From Actinomycetes bacterium (lineage in GTDB: Bacteria > Actinomycetota > Acidimicrobiia > Acidimicrobiales > Palsa-688): 7,663 nt of DNA. The stretch's first letter is position 1, and each line of letters begins with the position of its first letter. The position numbers and the translations under genes were made by a program. Location of the stretch: positions 1-7,663 of the forward strand of contig JAKAXN010000215.1 in NCBI GenBank assembly GCA_021816565.1, read 5' to 3'. Below the pieces are notes generated by a model. The model was not told the DNA's origin. It did no database searches and worked only from the letters and a program-made list of their open reading frames with translations. This document shows positions 1 through 7,566 of the stretch, one piece after another.

Positions 1-1505
1 TTGGCCGCCCCCGAGGTGAAGTCGTCGCCGTGGAGCAGCTCCTCGGCGGCCCGGCCGCCGAGCAGGACGGTCAGCTCGGCGTGGGCCGCGGAGCGCGACA
101 GGTACTGGTCGTCGTTGCCCGACATCCACGTGACACCCCCGGCCTGTCCGCGCGGCAGGATCGACACCGCGACCGGGGGCGCAGCACCCGGTGTCACCAT
201 CGCCGCCACGACGTGGCCGGCCTCGTGCCAGGCGGTGGTGATCCGATCGCTCTCGCTGACCACTGCGGAGTGGCGGGCCCGGCCCATGGCGACGGTGGCC
301 AGGCCGGCCTCCAGGCAGCCGGCGTCGACCGCGTCGAGGTCGCGTCTCACCGCCTCCATGCACGCCTCGTTGAGCACCCGCTCCAACTGGGCGCCGCTCA
401 TCCCCGGAGTGCGCGAGGCCAGGGCGTCCAGGTCGACCGACGGACCGAGGGGACGGCGCCGGGCGTGCACCGCCAGGATGCCCAGGCGTCCCTTCCGGTC
501 GGGCAGGCCCATGTGGACATGGCGCTCCAGGCGACCCGGCCGGGTCAGGGCCGGGTCCAGGATGTCGGGGCGGTTGGTGGCTGCGATCAGCACGACCTGG
601 GCGTCCTTGGCCTCGAAGCCGTCGACCTCCGCCAGCAGGGCGTTGAGGGTGGCGTTGCGCTCCTCGTGGGTGCTGGCATCGCGGCGGCGCCCGACGGTGT
701 CGATCTCGTCGATGAAGACGATCGCCGGCTGCTGCTGGCGGGCCTGGCGGAACAGCTTGCGCACCGCGTCGGAGCCGGTGCCGACGTAGCGGTTGTCGAA
801 GTCGGACCCGGTGGCGGAGAAGAACGCCACCTCCGCCTCGCCGGCCACCGCCCGGGCCAGAAGGGTCTTCCCGGTGCCGGGGGGACCGGACAGGAGCGCG
901 CCCCGCGGGAGGGTGACGCCCATGCGGGCATAGCGTTCGGGCTGCTTGAGCCACGCCACGATCTCGGCCAGGTCCGCCACCGCCTCCTCCGCCCCGGCGA
1001 TGTCGGAGAACCGGGTGGTGGGACGCTCGGCAACCGGCCGGGGGGCGGTGGCGTCCTCGACCGTCCGGGCCCGGGCCGCCTCGAACGACGCGGTGGCGGC
1101 CATCATGGACGACACCCGGTGCTGGCGGTAGGCCCACCCGGCCACCGCCACCGCCAGCGCCGCCACCGTGGCCAACTCGAACTCCGCGTACCGGCGCCAC
1201 CAGGGGGTGCTCCCCGTGGCGACCCCCGGATGGCGGTGGCCCGCGGCGGCGCCCAGGTGCCACCCGCTGGCCCGGTAGGCGACCGCAGCGCCGGTCGCCA
1301 CCACCATGATGACCACCGCGGCCGCGACCCGCCGGCGGGTCGTCCCGGTCCGGCGGTCGGTCCCGGGCCGGGGCCCCGGACCGGCCCCGGTGAGGGACCC
1401 GTCGGGAGGGACGGCCGAAGCCGTGCCCCCGGCCGGTCGGGGCGTCCCCCGCCGCAGCGGCACGGGGGGCAGGAGGCGGATGAGCGGGGGGAGCGAGCCT
1501 GTCAT
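1..1505 (-). CDS. FtsH-type membrane AAA+ zinc metalloprotease, 3' end outside the window
   Basis: Membrane-anchored ATP-dependent protease of the FtsH/Yme1 (M41) type, which unfolds and degrades membrane and some soluble proteins. The reading frame is open through the left edge, so only 501 residues are visible. A Pro/Arg/Gly-rich N-terminus is followed by membrane segments at about 58-77 and 108-127, Walker A GPPGTGKT (207-214), a YVG pore motif (240-242) where most FtsH proteins have FVG, Walker B IVFIDE (262-267), arginine-finger segment RPGRLER (322-328) and the zinc-binding and catalytic motif HEAGH (427-431). The visible sequence ends in GAAN, just before the Asp expected as third zinc ligand. 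The loop between the membrane segments is only about 30 residues, much shorter than in canonical FtsH, so this may be a divergent paralogue; hence no symbol is given. ATG at 1505 is the first ATG upstream of the first membrane segment, but it lacks a convincing Shine-Dalgarno and the frame stays open upstream (GTG at 1550 is an alternative). Confidence 0.9.
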   Translation of the reverse strand, partial: MTGSLPPLIRLLPPVPLRRGTPRPAGGTASAVPPDGSLTGAGPGPRPGTDRRTGTTRRRVAAAVVIMVVATGAAVAYRASGWHLGAAAGHRHPGVATGSTPWWRRYAEFELATVAALAVAVAGWAYRQHRVSSMMAATASFEAARARTVEDATAPRPVAERPTTRFSDIAGAEEAVADLAEIVAWLKQPERYARMGVTLPRGALLSGPPGTGKTLLARAVAGEAEVAFFSATGSDFDNRYVGTGSDAVRKLFRQARQQQPAIVFIDEIDTVGRRRDASTHEERNATLNALLAEVDGFEAKDAQVVLIAATNRPDILDPALTRPGRLERHVHMGLPDRKGRLGILAVHARRRPLGPSVDLDALASRTPGMSGAQLERVLNEACMEAVRRDLDAVDAGCLEAGLATVAMGRARHSAVVSESDRITTAWHEAGHVVAAMVTPGAAPPVAVSILPRGQAGGVTWMSGNDDQYLSRSAAHAELTVLLGGRAAEELLHGDDFTSGAA

Positions 1506-1785
1506 GCCCGGCCTGGAGACCGGGCTGACCCTCGGAGGCCTGACCTTCACGCACCGGGAGTCGGCAGCCGCTGGGAGACCCTGAAACAGGCGCCCATGAC
1601 GGACCTTCCGCCGGGCCGGGCGGCCCCCCGGAGGTCCCGGACTTAAAGGCCCAAGGTGGTCAGGCCGGTGTCCGGTTGGTCCGGGTCCACCGGTACTGCC
1701 GTGCTGCCCGGACGAAATCGGGGAAATCCCGGAACCGCCGGTCCGGGGCCGGAATCCGTTCGTTGGCGCGTCCGCGGGTGGTGGC
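1506..1785. other. Spacer between the TetR gene and the FtsH-like gene
   Basis: These 280 bases separate the stop of the regulator from the chosen start of the protease gene. I see no supported gene. Several small GC dyads occur, for example CCGGTG (1665-1670) with CACCGG (1688-1693) and a 4-bp CGGG/CCCG hairpin (1719-1731), but none is followed by a convincing T run on the minus strand. A short A/T-rich patch, TTTAAG when read on the minus strand around 1642-1647, is the only hint of a promoter -10 element. The protease could therefore have its own promoter here, but this is not demonstrable by eye. Confidence 0.4.
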
Positions 1786-2391
1786 TCAGCCCCGGCCGGC
1801 CAGCAGCTGGCGGGCGGCCCTTTCGAGCTCGTCGCCGATGCTCGAGATCGGCGCCCGGCCGTTGGCCCAGTTCATGATGGAGGAGTTCCACACGTGGCCG
1901 ATCACCCCGACGATGGCCTCCACGTCCTCGGGCGGGAGGTCGCTCAGGATCGGGGTGCTGATGGCGCTGATCTGGTGGCGGACGTCGGCGGCCGCCACCG
2001 CCACCCCCGGGTCGGGGGAGGCCAGCGCCCGTATCAGTGCCGCGGCGAAACGGGGACGCCGCTCGAGGCCCCTCGATGCCCGGCGCAGGACGTCCACCAG
2101 CTGCTCCACCGGGGTGTCGCCCCGGGCGGGGGAGCGGGCCAGGCGGGACTGCAGCTGTGCCGTCCACTCCGAGACGGCGGCCGACAGCAGGTGGTCCTTC
2201 GACTCGAAGTAGCGGTAGACGGTGGCCAGTGCCACCCCGGCCCGCTCGGCCACCACCCGCATGTGGACGGCCTCGTATCCACCCTCCGTGCCGAGCTCGA
2301 TGGCGGTCTCGACGATCCTCTGGCGGCGTACCAGAGCCTTGGGCGTGAGCGGCGATCCGTCGACAGCGGTGGCGTGGGCGGCGTCGGTCAT
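1786..2391 (-). CDS. KstR-like TetR-family transcriptional repressor
   Basis: One-component DNA-binding regulator of 201 residues, the usual TetR length. The N-terminal helix-turn-helix spans about 22-69, with the recognition region GVALATVYRYFESKDHLL (52-69). The segment GGYEAVHMRVVAERAGVA (37-54) closely follows my recollection of KstR from Mycobacterium tuberculosis (GGYEAVQMRAVADRA), the repressor of cholesterol catabolism. The C-terminal ligand domain also keeps a KstR-like pattern: VWNSSIMNWANGR near 167-179, then a helix ending in RQLLAG. KstR itself responds to a sterol-derived CoA thioester; the ligand here is unknown. The ATG at 2391 has no obvious Shine-Dalgarno. A palindrome near the KstR consensus sits 16-29 bases upstream, suggesting autorepression. 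The gene lies 64 bases downstream of the CoA-transferase operon on the same strand and could be read through from it as well. TetR family is certain; KstR-like is likely; orthology is not proven. Confidence 0.9.
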   Translation of the reverse strand: MTDAAHATAVDGSPLTPKALVRRQRIVETAIELGTEGGYEAVHMRVVAERAGVALATVYRYFESKDHLLSAAVSEWTAQLQSRLARSPARGDTPVEQLVDVLRRASRGLERRPRFAAALIRALASPDPGVAVAAADVRHQISAISTPILSDLPPEDVEAIVGVIGHVWNSSIMNWANGRAPISSIGDELERAARQLLAGRG

Positions 2392-2406
2392 CTCGGGGCA
2401 TCAAAC

Positions 2407-2420
2407 TAGAACACATTCTG
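2407..2420 (-). promoter_or_regulatory. Putative KstR-like operator upstream of the TetR gene
   Basis: The plus-strand sequence TAGAACACATTCTG matches six of the eight fixed positions of the mycobacterial KstR operator consensus TnnAACnnGTTnnA, and its arms TAGAA/TTCTG form a near-palindrome. A further TTCTA at 2422-2426 is a perfect inverted copy of TAGAA at 2407-2411, giving a second possible dyad. The site is 16 bases from the start codon of the KstR-like gene, the usual place for an autorepression operator. Binding is inferred from position and similarity only. Confidence 0.55.
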
Positions 2421-2434
2421 CTTCTATTCGACGA

Positions 2435-2446
2435 CCGCCGCGGCGG
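2435..2446. repeat. GC palindrome between the CoA-transferase stop and the TetR gene
   Basis: CCGCCGCGGCGG is a perfect 12-base palindrome and overlaps a second one, GCGGCCGC at 2443-2450. It lies 10-21 bases beyond the stop codon of the upstream CoA-transferase gene. As RNA it could fold with that flank, but there is no T run after it in the minus direction, so it may at most attenuate transcription into the regulator. GC-rich palindromes are also expected by chance in such DNA. Confidence 0.3.
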
Positions 2447-2455
2447 CCGCCCGGC

Positions 2456-3868
2456 TCAACCCGGAGCAGGGGCGGGGAGCGGCCGGAACGGTCCGGTCGG
2501 GTGCAGCAGGTCCCGTCCGCCCACCCGGCGGACGGTCATCAGATCCTCCGCTTCCGCCGTCTCCAGCAGGACGGCCCCGACCCCCGGCCCGCCGGCGCCG
2601 CCTCCGCTCCCGCGCTCCGCCACCCGGGCCGGGGAGCGGAGGCCGGTCAGCGGCCCGACCGCCCCGGCCAGGGTGGCCTCCACCCGCGTGACCGCCACGC
2701 CGGCCTGGCGGGCCACCACGCCGGCCATCACGGCCAGGGCCCCGGTCAGGCCGGCCAGCGGGTCCGGATACGACACCGCCGGGGCCCAGACCGTCCCGTC
2801 GGCGCGCCGGCCCAGCCCGCAGGCGGCGTGCACGCCGGTGCCGTAGGCCACCCAGTGGCGGCGCGGCCCCGGCGGGAACGCCGGCATCGACACCCGGAGC
2901 GGGCCGTCCCCGAGGCGATCCTCCACCCCGAAGTTGGGCATGACCCGGGGGGAGAACGAGTCGATCACCACGTCGCACGCCGACGCCAGGGCCACGAACC
3001 GGTCCATCTGCTCGGGATCGCGCAGGTCCAGGTCCACATGGTGCTTGCCGGTGTTGAGGGCGTTCCACATGGCCGAGTCGCGTCCCGGCTCGACCTGTAC
3101 ACCTCCCGGGTGGATGCCCGCGCCCGCCACCGCCCGCATGCCGTCGGGCCGGAAGGCCGGCTCCACCTTGTGGATCTCCGCTCCCAGGTCCTGGAGGAGC
3201 CGGGTGGCCAGGGGTCCGGCCCACATGGTGGTGAGGTCGCACACCGCCAGATCCCCCGCCGGCGAGCGCCCGGCGGCCGGCACCCGCCCACCGCCGGTCT
3301 CGAAGCGGAGCGGCGCCGCCGCCGGGCCGGGCTCCACCGGGCGGTAGTCACACACCGGCAGGCGCCACTCCTGGGCGGCGGCGGCCACCGTTGCCGCATC
3401 GGAGCCGACGGCCAGGGTGGCCAGCAGCCGCTCGTAGTCGGCGGCGTCGCCGGCGGCTCCCAGATCGAGGTTGAGCCAGCCCCCGCCGGGAGCCGCCGCC
3501 GGGGGCCGGGGCCGCATGGCCGTGGGGGACCCGTAGGCGGCGGCCATCACCTCCGGCAGCCACACCTCGATCGCCACCCCCAGCTCGGACACCCCGACCA
3601 GGGTCCCGGACCTCCAGCCGGCCAGCGCCGCGGTGGCCAGGGCCACCCCGGTGGCGTGGTCGAGCGTCCCGTCGGGCAGCCCCTCGTCCACCGGGCCCCG
3701 GCCCGACTCCCGGAGCCCCGGGGCCGGGATCAGCCGGGCCCCCGGGCCGGTGGGGTCGCCGACCGTCGCGCCCAGGCCGGACAGCAGCCCGGCAGCCACC
3801 GCGTACGGCCGACCTGCTGCTTGCAGAGCCACGCTGATGCCGTCGAGCGGTCCCCGGCCGGTTGGCAC
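2456..3868 (-). CDS. CaiB/BaiF (type III) CoA-transferase family protein with a condensed N-terminal half
   Basis: Type III CoA transferases move CoA between carboxylic acids through an aspartyl-CoA anhydride. This 470-residue protein has a full-looking start of a CaiB/BaiF domain from about 205 (GDLAVCDLTTMWAGPLATRLLQ, then LGAEIHKVEP), with Asp369 in the segment SYPDPLAG, where the catalytic Asp of the family is found. Only about 100 residues follow it, so the C-terminal part of the usual fold is short. The first 200 residues look like a second, shrunken CaiB half: a Rossmann-like beginning (GISVALQAAGRPYAVAAGLL) is followed within 40 residues by TLDHATGVALATAALAGW, which resembles the catalytic-Asp helix (Asp70). 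GTG at 3868 is chosen: it lies 10 bases after the preceding stop, with a weak AGG about 10 bases upstream. It is the third gene of the P450 operon. Substrate unknown; whether the first half is active is open. The racemase motif GHDxNY of alpha-methylacyl-CoA racemase is absent. Confidence 0.85.
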   Translation of the reverse strand: MPTGRGPLDGISVALQAAGRPYAVAAGLLSGLGATVGDPTGPGARLIPAPGLRESGRGPVDEGLPDGTLDHATGVALATAALAGWRSGTLVGVSELGVAIEVWLPEVMAAAYGSPTAMRPRPPAAAPGGGWLNLDLGAAGDAADYERLLATLAVGSDAATVAAAAQEWRLPVCDYRPVEPGPAAAPLRFETGGGRVPAAGRSPAGDLAVCDLTTMWAGPLATRLLQDLGAEIHKVEPAFRPDGMRAVAGAGIHPGGVQVEPGRDSAMWNALNTGKHHVDLDLRDPEQMDRFVALASACDVVIDSFSPRVMPNFGVEDRLGDGPLRVSMPAFPPGPRRHWVAYGTGVHAACGLGRRADGTVWAPAVSYPDPLAGLTGALAVMAGVVARQAGVAVTRVEATLAGAVGPLTGLRSPARVAERGSGGGAGGPGVGAVLLETAEAEDLMTVRRVGGRDLLHPTGPFRPLPAPAPG

Positions 3869-3878
3869 GGGCGAGAAC

Positions 3879-6311
3879 CTACGTGACGGGCGGCGTGGTC
3901 TCGAGCACGCCGGCGGCCAGCAGCTCGTCGATGCGCTCGTCGGCCAGGCCCAGCAGGTCCCGTGCGATGTCGCGGGTGTGCTGGCCCAGGGCCGGCGCCG
4001 GCCCGATGTGCGGGCGGCCCATGGCGGACGCGTGGAACGCCGGCCCCTCCAGGATGAGCTGGCCGAGGCCGGGCTGCTCGACGGGGGCCAGATAGCCGCG
4101 GGCCAGCAGGTGCGGGTCCGACGGCTGGTCGCTGGCGTAGGACATCATCCCCGCCGGGACGCCGTGGGACTGCAGCACCTCCATCACCTCGCGGTCGGGG
4201 AGGGTGGCGGTCCACTCGGAGATGCGGCGGTCTATCTCGTCGTGGGCGGCCCGCCGGCCGGCGACCGTCCGGTACGACTCCTCGGCCGCCCACTCCGGGT
4301 CCCCGAGCGCCTTGCGCAGCGCTTCCCAGTCCTGGTCGTGGCGGCAGGTGATCACGCACCAGCGTTCCGTCCCGGCGCAGCGGTACACCCCCCACGGGGC
4401 GCCCCGCTCGCGGCGGTTGCCCTGGGGCCGTACCGACCCCGGCTCGAGGCTCTCCTGAAGGAAGAACTGCGACATGAGGCCGAGGACGGTCTCCACCTGG
4501 GCCGCCTCGAAATGCCCGCCGCCGCCCCCCCGGTGCCGCCGGGCCAGCCCGGCCAGGGCCCCCACCGCGCATACCCGGCCCACCAGGTGGTCGGGGAAGA
4601 TCACGAACGCCCCGGGGGGCATGCCCCCGTCGGGGAAGTTCCACAGCCAGGTCATGCCGCCGGCCGGGCGGGTGCTCGGCCCGTATCCCAGCCACCCCGA
4701 CCACGGGCCGCTGGAGCCCATCAGCTGGCTGCTGACCATCACCAGGCCCGGGTTCAGCTCCTTCAGCTCCGACCAGCCGAGCCCGATGTCGTCCATGGTG
4801 CCGGTCGAGTTGTTCTCGATCACCACGTCGGCCGCCCGGATCAGGTCCCGGACCAGCTGCAGACCCTCCGCGGTCTTGATGTTGACACCCAGGCTGCGCT
4901 TCGAGCGGCTGGAGGACACGAAAGATGGCGAGAGCTCCGAGCCGGCCACCAGCCGGATGAAGTCGGGGTAGGCCCGGCTCTCGATCTTGATCACATCGGC
5001 GCCGTACTCGGCGAAGAGGCGGGCCGCCTCCACCCCGACGCCGCCGTGGCCGAAGTCCACCACCCGCAGCCCGGCCAGCGGGAGCCTGCCGCCCGGCCCC
5101 CCGTCCCCGCCCGGCCCCCCGTCCCCGGCCGGCGCCGGGCGGGCGTCGGGCCACGACGGGCCCACCGCCTCGTCGTGCTCGCCCACCGCCGGGGCCGCAC
5201 AGCGGAACCCGGCCCGCCCCCCGTCCACTTCCAGGAATCCCGACGCCAGCTTCCCCACCCGGCCGTCGCCGAGGCGGACCTGGGCGAAGGCGCCGCGGGC
5301 CCGGTAGTGCTCGGCCTCGAGAACGGCGCGCGGGTGCATGACCGGGGTCATGACGATGCCCCGCCGCTGGGCCTCGTCGGAGAGCTCGGACATGCCCATG
5401 GTCATGAACAGCTCCTCGTACATGGGATCCAGGATGTCCTCCTGGATGCTCATGCGACCGAGGAGCGAGTCCCAGTGCGGGTCCTGGAGGAACTCCGGGT
5501 CCCCCAGCCATTCCCGCATGGCGTGCCACTGCCGGGGACTGAGGATCACCAGCCGGACGTAACCGTCCCTGCACGGGTAAAGGGGGTACACGATCCCCGA
5601 TCCCGACCGCAGCTCGGAGTAGGCACCACCCTGGCTGGCCGTGGCGCTGTAGTTCGCCAGCGACCAGTCCGTCATCTGGGCCGTGGCCTCGAGGATGGAG
5701 ATGTCCAGGTGCTGGCCCCGGCCCGTGGCCAGGCGCTGCCAGTACGCCGTCAGTACGGCGAAGGCGGCCATGATGCCCGACACGTCGTAGGAGAACGACC
5801 CGGGCACCAGCAGCGGCGGCCGCTCGATGACCCCGCTGCGGAAGATCTCCCCGGCCATGGCGGTGACCACGTCGTCGGTGGCCTCGTAGCCGCTGTAGGG
5901 GCCGGTCTGGCCGAAGTCGGTGACCGACGCCACGATGAGGTGCCCGAAGCGGGCCGCCACCTGGGCCGGGTCCAGTCCCAGCCCGGCCAGCCATCCCGGC
6001 CGGGTGGTCTCGATCCACACGTCGGCCCGGGCCAGCAGGTCGAGCAGGCGGTCCCGGCCGGCGGGGGTGGCCGGGTCGATGACGGCGCTGCGCTTGTTGA
6101 AGTTGCGTACCTCGAAATGGAGGCTCCGGTCTCCCGAGAGGGGTGGCAGGCCCCGGCTGGGCGCCCCGCCCGGCGGCTCCACCCGGACCACGTCGGCACC
6201 CAGGTCGGCGAGCAGCCGACCGCACAGCTCGGCCTTGTCGGTGGACATGTCGAGCACCCGCAGCCCGGCCAGGGGCCGGGTGGCGGGGTCCGGCGCCACG
6301 GTGGAGGACAC
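3879..6311 (-). CDS. Double-domain CaiB/BaiF (type III) CoA-transferase
   Basis: Fusion of two complete type III CoA-transferase units, 810 residues against about 400 for a single one. Unit 1 begins PLAGLRVLDMSTDKAELCGRLL (13-34), continues LGADVVRVEPPGG, and has candidate catalytic Asp176 in SFSYDVSG, followed by the typical LTAYWQRLATGRGQHLDISILEA. Unit 2 begins PLAGLRVVDFGHGGVGVEAARL (411-432), then YGADVIKIES, and has Asp574 in IFPDHLVG. Gly/Pro/Asp-rich repeats (396-408) join them. Both Asp residues are kept, so both units may work; single-unit family members act as interlocked dimers, and the fusion could supply such a pair in one chain. No GHDxNY racemase motif is seen. GTG at 6311, 8 bases after the P450 stop, is chosen, with a GGAG about 13 bases upstream; GTG at 6299 is an alternative. 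The frame stays open to 6704 inside the P450 gene, but that part has no CaiB features. Likely substrate, by context, is a carboxylic acid derived from the P450 product. Confidence 0.92.
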   Translation of the reverse strand: MSSTVAPDPATRPLAGLRVLDMSTDKAELCGRLLADLGADVVRVEPPGGAPSRGLPPLSGDRSLHFEVRNFNKRSAVIDPATPAGRDRLLDLLARADVWIETTRPGWLAGLGLDPAQVAARFGHLIVASVTDFGQTGPYSGYEATDDVVTAMAGEIFRSGVIERPPLLVPGSFSYDVSGIMAAFAVLTAYWQRLATGRGQHLDISILEATAQMTDWSLANYSATASQGGAYSELRSGSGIVYPLYPCRDGYVRLVILSPRQWHAMREWLGDPEFLQDPHWDSLLGRMSIQEDILDPMYEELFMTMGMSELSDEAQRRGIVMTPVMHPRAVLEAEHYRARGAFAQVRLGDGRVGKLASGFLEVDGGRAGFRCAAPAVGEHDEAVGPSWPDARPAPAGDGGPGGDGGPGGRLPLAGLRVVDFGHGGVGVEAARLFAEYGADVIKIESRAYPDFIRLVAGSELSPSFVSSSRSKRSLGVNIKTAEGLQLVRDLIRAADVVIENNSTGTMDDIGLGWSELKELNPGLVMVSSQLMGSSGPWSGWLGYGPSTRPAGGMTWLWNFPDGGMPPGAFVIFPDHLVGRVCAVGALAGLARRHRGGGGGHFEAAQVETVLGLMSQFFLQESLEPGSVRPQGNRRERGAPWGVYRCAGTERWCVITCRHDQDWEALRKALGDPEWAAEESYRTVAGRRAAHDEIDRRISEWTATLPDREVMEVLQSHGVPAGMMSYASDQPSDPHLLARGYLAPVEQPGLGQLILEGPAFHASAMGRPHIGPAPALGQHTRDIARDLLGLADERIDELLAAGVLETTPPVT
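5092..5127. repeat. Perfect 18-base tandem repeat (two copies) encoding the interdomain linker
   Basis: CCCGGCCCCCCGTCCCCG at 5092-5109 is repeated exactly at 5110-5127. It lies in the double-domain CoA-transferase gene and encodes the six-residue unit of the linker GDGGPGGDGGPGG between the two catalytic units. The in-frame period of 18 means copy number can change by slippage without breaking the gene. Confidence 0.9.
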
Positions 6312-6319
6312 CGGCCGGC

Positions 6320-7561
6320 TCAGGCTCCGGCCATCACCTTGCCGGCCGCCTCGAAGCGGACCGGAAGGTGCTTGATCCCGCCGATGAAGTTGGACCGCAG
6401 CCGCACCGCGTCGCCGGTCGGGTCCACGTGGGGCACCCGCCGGGTGAGCTCCTCGAAGAACAGCTTCATCTCCATGCGGGCCAGGTTGGCTCCCAGGCAG
6501 TGGTGGGGGCCCCCGCCGCCGAAGGCCACGTGCTCGTTGGGGGAGCGGGTGATGTCGAAGCGGAACGGGTCGGCGAACATGTCCTCGTCCCGGTTGGCCG
6601 ACACGTACCAGATGCTGACCTTGTCGCCCTCCTTGAGCTGATGGCCCTTGTACTCGAGGTCGCAGGTCAGGTTGCGCCGGAAGTACATCACCGGCGACGC
6701 CCACCGCAGGATCTCCTCGACGGCCGAGTCGATCAGCTCCGGGCGCTCGACGAGCAGCCTGTACTGATCGGGGTTCTCGAGGAACGCGTTCATGCCGTGG
6801 GAGATGGCGTTGCGGGTGGTCTCGTTGCCGGCCACGGCCAGGAGCATGAAGAACAGGTTGAAGTCCATGGGCGTCAGCTGGTCGCCGTCCATGTCGGCCG
6901 ACAGCAGCTTGGTGATGATGTCGTCACCGGGATCCTGGCGCTTGCGGTCGGCGAGGGCCTGGGCGTACATGAACATCTCCACCTGGGCCTGCTGGACGTT
7001 CTCCTCGGAGACGGCGTACTCGGGGTCCTCGCTGCCGATCATGCGGTTGGACCAGTCGAACATCCTGTGGCGGTCCTCCGTGGGCACCCCCATCAGCTCG
7101 GCGATGACCTGGAGGGGCAGCTCGGCGGCCACGTCGACCACGAAATCCAGCTCGCCCCGGGCGATGGCCCGCTCGATGATCTGCCCGGTGATGTCACGTA
7201 TGTGGGGCTCGAGCATCCCGATCATGCGGGGGGTGAAGCCGCGGTTGACCAGCCGACGGTGCCGGGTGTGGGACGGGGGGTCCATGTAGAGCATCAGCTC
7301 CGCCCCCTCCCAGTCGGCGGTCATCTCGATGTCCTCGAGGCCCACCACCCCGCCCCGCTTCTGGGCCGAGGAGAAGTGCTTGGCGTCGCGGCCGATGGCC
7401 ACCACGTCGTCATATCGGCTGAACACCCAGAATCCCCGGCCCGGTTCCGGCTCGGGGTGGTGGTGGATGGGGGCGTTGGCTCTCAGGTAGGTGAACCACT
7501 CGTGCGGTATGCCCTGCGTGAAGCGGTCCCGATCGAGCAGGTTGATGTCGCTCAGGTCCAT
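6320..7561 (-). CDS. Cytochrome P450, CYP125/CYP142/CYP124-like (steroid or isoprenoid side-chain oxidation)
   Basis: Soluble bacterial haem monooxygenase of 413 residues, a normal length for class I P450s, which need separate ferredoxin and reductase partners (none in the window). Visible motifs: I-helix oxygen-binding segment AGNETTRN (244-251), K-helix EILR (283-286), and the haem-binding loop FGGGGPHHCLG with Cys355 as axial ligand. Stretches such as RGELDFVVDVAAELPLQVIA, WSNRMIGSEDPEYAV and the C-terminal LRSNFIGGIKHLPVRF follow CYP125A1 of M. tuberculosis as I recall it; that enzyme oxidises the terminal methyl of cholesterol and cholestenone to the acid. CYP124 and CYP142 share the clade, so methyl-branched lipids and bile-acid precursors are also possible. 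ATG at 7561 has a good Shine-Dalgarno, GGGGAG, five bases away. It is the first gene of the operon, 8 bases before the double-domain CoA transferase, with a KstR-like palindrome 51-64 bases upstream. P450 identity is certain; the substrate class is an inference. Confidence 0.96.
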   Translation of the reverse strand: MDLSDINLLDRDRFTQGIPHEWFTYLRANAPIHHHPEPEPGRGFWVFSRYDDVVAIGRDAKHFSSAQKRGGVVGLEDIEMTADWEGAELMLYMDPPSHTRHRRLVNRGFTPRMIGMLEPHIRDITGQIIERAIARGELDFVVDVAAELPLQVIAELMGVPTEDRHRMFDWSNRMIGSEDPEYAVSEENVQQAQVEMFMYAQALADRKRQDPGDDIITKLLSADMDGDQLTPMDFNLFFMLLAVAGNETTRNAISHGMNAFLENPDQYRLLVERPELIDSAVEEILRWASPVMYFRRNLTCDLEYKGHQLKEGDKVSIWYVSANRDEDMFADPFRFDITRSPNEHVAFGGGGPHHCLGANLARMEMKLFFEELTRRVPHVDPTGDAVRLRSNFIGGIKHLPVRFEAAGKVMAGA

Positions 7562-7566
7562 CGTTG

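Noticed and set aside
30..1646. A 538-codon plus-strand open frame opposite the FtsH-like gene
   Set aside because: Low-complexity Gly/Arg/Pro translation. The minus-strand frame in the same place carries Walker A, Walker B, arginine fingers and HEAGH.
1719..1731. Rho-independent terminator after the TetR gene
   Set aside because: The stem is only four base pairs (CGGG/CCCG) and is followed on the minus strand by ATTTCG rather than a T run.
2222..3886. A 554-codon plus-strand open frame across the TetR gene, spacer and CoA-transferase gene
   Set aside because: It crosses two well-supported genes and the operator-containing spacer, and has no recognisable domain.
3730..6225. An 831-codon minus-strand frame overlapping the double-domain CoA transferase
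   Set aside because: It is the same strand read in another frame: Arg/Gly/Pro-rich and without CaiB motifs, which all lie in the 3879-6311 frame.
2456..6311. Alpha-methylacyl-CoA racemase (AMACR/MCR), which shares the CaiB fold and belongs to sterol side-chain catabolism
   Set aside because: The racemase active-site motif GHDxNY is absent from all CaiB-like units here, while the Asp positions typical of CoA transfer are present.
3633..6641. A 1002-codon open frame on the plus strand, opposite the CoA-transferase genes
   Set aside because: Its translation is rich in Gly, Pro, Arg, His and Ala without any recognisable motif. It is the expected by-product of high GC on the strand opposite a real gene, whose minus-strand frame has clear CaiB/BaiF motifs.
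6312..6704. N-terminal extension of the double-domain CoA transferase into the P450 gene
   Set aside because: The frame is open, but the extra residues show no CaiB similarity and would overlap the conserved haem-binding end of the P450. GTG at 6311 just after the P450 stop is the simpler start.
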